Positions 6,536-9,233 of a stretch of DNA of 9,233 nt are shown piece by piece. The translations under genes were made by a program, and so were the position numbers. Origin of the DNA: Balneolaceae bacterium (GTDB lineage: Bacteria; Bacteroidota; Rhodothermia; Balneolales; Balneolaceae); NCBI GenBank assembly GCA_007123785.1, contig SLGL01000339.1, positions 1 through 9,233 of the forward strand, given 5' to 3'. The notes beneath the pieces were generated by a model. That model saw only the letters and a list, made by a program, of their open reading frames with translations, was not told the DNA's origin and did no database searches. Numbering within the stretch: position 1 is the stretch's first letter; every line of letters starts with the position of its first letter.

Positions 6536-8473
6536 ATGAAAACCCTACAGGAAACATTAGACTCAACAGACAAACGGCTTACGTATTATGAACAAATTCC
6601 AACTGTTATCTACAGCGAAAGTTCGGACGCAGCCATTGCAATTGCCAGAGAAATAGCTGCATTAGTCAAAGAAAAAGAGAAAAATAATCAAAACGCAGTA
6701 CTGGGACTGGCCACCGGCTCCACTCCAACTGGCGTATATGACGAGCTGATCCGCCTTCACGAAGAAGAGGGGCTGAGCTTCAAAAATGTTATTACCTTTA
6801 ACCTGGACGAATATTATCCGATTGAACCGGATTCACTTCAAAGTTACGTCCGGTTTATGAATGAGCACCTTTTCAATCATATTGACATACCAAAAGATCA
6901 GATTCACATTCCCGACGGTACTCTGGCAGAAGATGAAGTCCAGGATTTTTGTAATGAATATGAAAAGAAAATCAAAGAGGCGGGCGGTATCGATATTCAG
7001 CTTCTCGGTATCGGGCGCACCGGCCACATCGGATTTAACGAACCCGGTTCACGGCCAGACTCTCTTACACGGCTAATCACACTCGACAAAATCACACGAA
7101 AAGATGCTGCCAGTGACTTTTTCGGAGAAGAATATGTTCCCCGTAGAGCCATCACCATGGGTGTGGGTACCATCATGAGTGCCAAGCGTATATTTCTGAT
7201 GGCCTGGGGCGAAGGAAAAGCTGGTATTATCCGCGAAACCGTAGAAGGAGAAATAAAAGAGAGCATTCCCGCAACGTACCTTCAAAATCACTCCAACACC
7301 ACGATCGTTCTCGACAGCGCCGCATCTCAAAAACTGATGCGAATAAATACACCCTGGCTGCTCTCATCCATTGTGTGGGATGATGACAAACTGATCCGCA
7401 AAGCCGTCGTATGGCTATGCCAGAAACTGGACAAACCCATCCTGAAATTAACGGATGAAAATTATAATGAGAACGGTATGGCCGATCTGATTACATCCAA
7501 TGGGCCTGCTTACAACATCAATATTAAAATATTTAATGAGCTTCAGCACACAATTACCGGCTGGCCGGGAGGCAAACCCAAAGCAGACGACACTAACCGT
7601 CCCGAACGGGCACAACCATTTCCAAAGCGTGCAATTGTATTCAGCCCTCATCCCGATGATGATGTAATCTCAATGGGCGGTACGCTGATCCGCCTTGTTG
7701 ATCACGGACACGAAGTGCATATCGCTTATCAGACATCAGGAAATATTGCGGTGTTTGATGATGATGTGGTGCGATTCGCTGATTTTGTACTTGATTATTC
7801 AGAAACTTTCGGAATGAAAGAGCAAAAAGCAGAAAAACTGTTTCGAAAAGTGAACGAATTTCTAAAAAATAAACAGCCCGGCCAGGTTGATTCACCTGAA
7901 GTAAAAAAGATTAAAGGGCTGATCCGCCGCGGGGAAGCCAAAGCTGGCGGACGATACTGTGGAGTGCCCGATGAAAACATGCATTTTATGGAAATGCCAT
8001 TTTATGAAACCGGCCGGGTGAAGAAGAAACCAATTTCCGATGAGGATGTGCAGATTACAGTTGACCTTATGCGAAAAGTGAAACCTCATCAGATCTATGC
8101 TGCAGGTGACCTTTCCGATCCTCACGGAACCCACCGTGTATGCCTGAAAGCCATTTTTGAAGCACTTGAAGTTGTGAAAAACGACGACTGGGCCAAAGAT
8201 TGCTGGGTATGGCTCTATCGCGGTGCCTGGCAGGAGTGGGATGTCAACGAAATTGAAATGGCCGTTCCGCTGAGTCCGCAGGAGCTTATCAGAAAACGAC
8301 GCGCTATCTTCAAGCACCAGTCTCAAAAAGACCGGCCTCTATTCCCGGGATCAGATGCACGCGAATTCTGGCAGCGATCTGAAGACCGAAACCGCGGTAC
8401 AGCAAAAACCTACGATGCTCTTGGCCTGGCGGAGTATGAGGCAATTGAGGGGTTTGTTCGATATCATTTTTGA
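6536..8473 (+). CDS. nagB: Glucosamine-6-phosphate deaminase fused to a PIG-L/LmbE deacetylase-like domain
   Basis: The 645-residue protein joins two enzymes. Residues about 20-275 are a NagB domain that would convert glucosamine-6-phosphate to fructose-6-phosphate and ammonia: LGLATGSTPTGVYDEL (56-71), TFNLDEYY with Asp91 (E. coli Asp72), GIGRTGHIGFNEPGS with His164 and Glu169 (E. coli His143, Glu148), and GEGKAG (225-230). Thr162 occupies the place of E. coli Asp141. A linker of about 85 residues leads to a PIG-L/LmbE domain (364-645) opening with FSPHPDDDVISMGGT. By analogy with MshB, His372, Asp375 and His533 (in DPHGTH) would bind zinc and Asp374 act as base. This domain could remove the acetyl group from N-acetylglucosamine-6-phosphate, replacing NagA, but that is inference. 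Two-domain NagB-like proteins of about 650 residues are known in Bacteroidota. The start is fixed by an ATG 10 bp after an operator-like element; no Shine-Dalgarno is seen. Confidence 0.95.
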   Translation: MKTLQETLDSTDKRLTYYEQIPTVIYSESSDAAIAIAREIAALVKEKEKNNQNAVLGLATGSTPTGVYDELIRLHEEEGLSFKNVITFNLDEYYPIEPDSLQSYVRFMNEHLFNHIDIPKDQIHIPDGTLAEDEVQDFCNEYEKKIKEAGGIDIQLLGIGRTGHIGFNEPGSRPDSLTRLITLDKITRKDAASDFFGEEYVPRRAITMGVGTIMSAKRIFLMAWGEGKAGIIRETVEGEIKESIPATYLQNHSNTTIVLDSAASQKLMRINTPWLLSSIVWDDDKLIRKAVVWLCQKLDKPILKLTDENYNENGMADLITSNGPAYNINIKIFNELQHTITGWPGGKPKADDTNRPERAQPFPKRAIVFSPHPDDDVISMGGTLIRLVDHGHEVHIAYQTSGNIAVFDDDVVRFADFVLDYSETFGMKEQKAEKLFRKVNEFLKNKQPGQVDSPEVKKIKGLIRRGEAKAGGRYCGVPDENMHFMEMPFYETGRVKKKPISDEDVQITVDLMRKVKPHQIYAAGDLSDPHGTHRVCLKAIFEALEVVKNDDWAKDCWVWLYRGAWQEWDVNEIEMAVPLSPQELIRKRRAIFKHQSQKDRPLFPGSDAREFWQRSEDRNRGTAKTYDALGLAEYEAIEGFVRYHF

Positions 8474-8476
8474 ACC

Positions 8477-8503
8477 GGTTGATAGTGAAGTGATTTGTCA
8501 ACC
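8477..8503 (+). repeat. Hairpin just after the nagB stop codon
   Basis: GGTTGA (8477-8482) and TCAACC (8498-8503) form a perfect 6-bp stem with a 15-nt loop, starting three bases past the TGA. There is no T-run after it, so it is not a terminator by itself. It could protect the 3' end of the mRNA. Confidence 0.25.
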
Positions 8504-8531
8504 ACAATATGAGCAGTATTGAACCAAAAAG

Positions 8532-8598
8532 AAAAACCGTCAGACGACTCAAGCTCTCTTAGCCAGAAATGTTTGAAAAGTTGTCAGACGGTTTTTTT
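8532..8598. terminator. Bidirectional intrinsic terminator between convergent nagB and exported-protein genes
   Basis: AAAAACCGTCAGAC (8532-8545) and GTCAGACGGTTTTT (8583-8596) are inverted repeats matching at 13 of 14 positions. The loop is 37 nt. On the plus strand the stem is followed by a T7 run (8592-8598); on the minus strand it is followed by T5-C-T5, so it can stop transcripts from both sides. The loop is longer than in most intrinsic terminators. Confidence 0.65.
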
Positions 8599-8611
8599 CA
8601 TCATAGAAAAC

Positions 8612-9163
8612 TCAGAGACCTGCAACGGGGTGAACACGATTCCCGTCTCTGTCGAAATTTAGAACTACAATTTCGTCCTGTTTTTGAAGCATTACCCTGA
8701 ACTCGGTTGTATTCACATCAAAATCTTGTACAATCCGTTCGTTCTTTACCATTTGCCAGTCGAAATACGCACCTGAAAAAATCTGGATTATGATCTCTCT
8801 GGACAACCGGATGTTTATATGCACCAGTTCTGCCTCAATTAACTTGCCCTGTTCATTATATTTTGCTTTGACTACTTCATTGGGTGAATATCCTTTCAAA
8901 ATATAATGATCAGTGTTAGAATTTGTGTTGAAGATAAATTTCAATCCTTTTTCCCGAAGGGTTTTATCATTTTTCAGGCAGTTCATATCCCGGAAACAGT
9001 ATAAATTACTTTCATCAATCATAAAAGCATTTGGAGTTTCAAAAGTTTTTGAATCACTTTCCTTCTTGGAAATATCCACAACTTGTGCAAATCCCGCACT
9101 GGAAAAAATCACCATTATCAAAACAGTTAACATGCTGTATGCTGCTTTCGTTGAACCATTCAT
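8612..9163 (-). CDS. Small exported protein of unknown function, possibly PepSY-like
   Basis: The 183-residue protein begins with a signal peptide: a hydrophobic stretch at about 11-22 and a likely cleavage site after AGFA (residue 26, before Gln27). The mature part of about 157 residues has two cysteines (56 and 62) that could form a disulfide. The segments KGYSPNEVVKAKYNEQGKL (90-108), IFSGAYFDWQMV (128-139) and VVLNFDRDGN (166-175) have the look of small beta-rich PepSY-like or BLIP-like periplasmic domains, where a Tyr-Asx-x-x-Gly turn and a Trp recur; I cannot confirm the family. The start is supported by a good Shine-Dalgarno, unlike the neighbours. It is convergent with nagB across a shared terminator, so a direct link to amino-sugar use is not indicated. 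Confidence 0.8.
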   Translation of the reverse strand: MNGSTKAAYSMLTVLIMVIFSSAGFAQVVDISKKESDSKTFETPNAFMIDESNLYCFRDMNCLKNDKTLREKGLKFIFNTNSNTDHYILKGYSPNEVVKAKYNEQGKLIEAELVHINIRLSREIIIQIFSGAYFDWQMVKNERIVQDFDVNTTEFRVMLQKQDEIVVLNFDRDGNRVHPVAGL

Positions 9164-9169
9164 AACATT

Positions 9170-9175
9170 ACCTCT
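9170..9175 (-). promoter_or_regulatory. Shine-Dalgarno AGAGGT for the exported protein
   Basis: On the minus strand AGAGGT lies 6 nt before the ATG at 9163. It is the only strong anti-16S match in front of a gene in this window and it supports the chosen start. Further upstream a perfect TTGACA hexamer (minus strand, 9206-9201) sits in a small CGGTT/AACCG hairpin, but no good -10 follows at 16-18 bp. Confidence 0.6.
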
Positions 9176-9233
9176 TTTTATTTTTTAGTAGTTGTTCGGT
9201 TGTCAAACCGGAAGAACCATTTTGCTCTTAGCA

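Noticed and set aside
7892..8326. Minus-strand frame of 144 codons opposite the PIG-L domain
   Set aside because: It lies fully within a recognisable conserved domain on the other strand; it is a shadow of its codon structure.
8510..8563. Seventeen-codon basic peptide starting MSSIEPKRK, overlapping the terminator
   Set aside because: It has no Shine-Dalgarno, it runs into the terminator stem and loop, and its basic residues come from the A-rich stem sequence.
9178..9233. Possible C-terminal tail of a minus-strand gene entering from the right edge, ending at TAA 9180-9178
   Set aside because: Only 17 codons are visible (LRAKWFFRFDNRTTTKK), a competing frame also stays open for nine codons, and the region also has promoter-like TTGACA; the call would be a guess.
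1..9233. CRISPR array, tRNA, rRNA, insertion sequence, prophage or defence system
   Set aside because: I saw no regularly spaced long repeats, no cloverleaf or rRNA-like segment, no transposase or integrase motif, and no toxin-antitoxin or nuclease gene.

Overview
The window looks like a chromosomal stretch from a member of the Bacteroidota/Balneolota group (Balneola, Gracilimonas or Rhodohalobacter type). The reasons are: a two-domain glucosamine-6-phosphate deaminase fused to a PIG-L/LmbE domain, an architecture known from these phyla; translation starts that mostly lack a Shine-Dalgarno sequence; and coding DNA of moderate GC separated by clearly AT-rich spacers. The lineage call is inference from gene content, not from a marker gene.

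Layout. Positions 1-77 hold the first 25 codons of a membrane-anchored or secreted protein that runs off the left edge on the minus strand. Positions 78-711 are AT-rich and hold no convincing gene. Then come a DUF255/YyaL/SPATA20-family protein (712-2781, +), a hairpin that looks like an intrinsic terminator, and an atypical crotonase (2889-3662, +). The crotonase converges, with only 20 bp between stop codons, on a LacI-family repressor (3683-4714, -). A 596-bp gap with several palindromes separates the repressor from a ROK-family sugar kinase (5311-6285, -). The kinase is divergent from the NagB-PIG-L fusion (6536-8473, +). A bidirectional terminator follows, then a small exported protein of unknown function (8612-9163, -), the only gene here with a good Shine-Dalgarno.

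How the genes fit together. The ROK kinase, the NagB fusion and the LacI regulator form a plausible amino-sugar catabolic locus. The kinase would make N-acetylglucosamine-6-phosphate or a related hexose phosphate. The PIG-L domain could remove the acetyl group, and the NagB domain would turn glucosamine-6-phosphate into fructose-6-phosphate and ammonia. No nagA is present in the window. A LacI-type operator (TTGGAACCGATTCCAA, central CpG) overlaps the -35 box of a good nagB promoter in the shared kinase/nagB intergenic region, and a different perfect palindrome overlaps the likely lacI promoter, so both local control and autoregulation are plausible. The DUF255 protein and the crotonase have no evident link to this pathway.

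I did not see a CRISPR array, tRNA, rRNA, insertion sequence, toxin-antitoxin pair or defence system. Most of the window is ordinary metabolism. The points most worth a second look are the fused NagB, in which Thr sits where the E. coli enzyme has catalytic Asp141, and the operator architecture around it.
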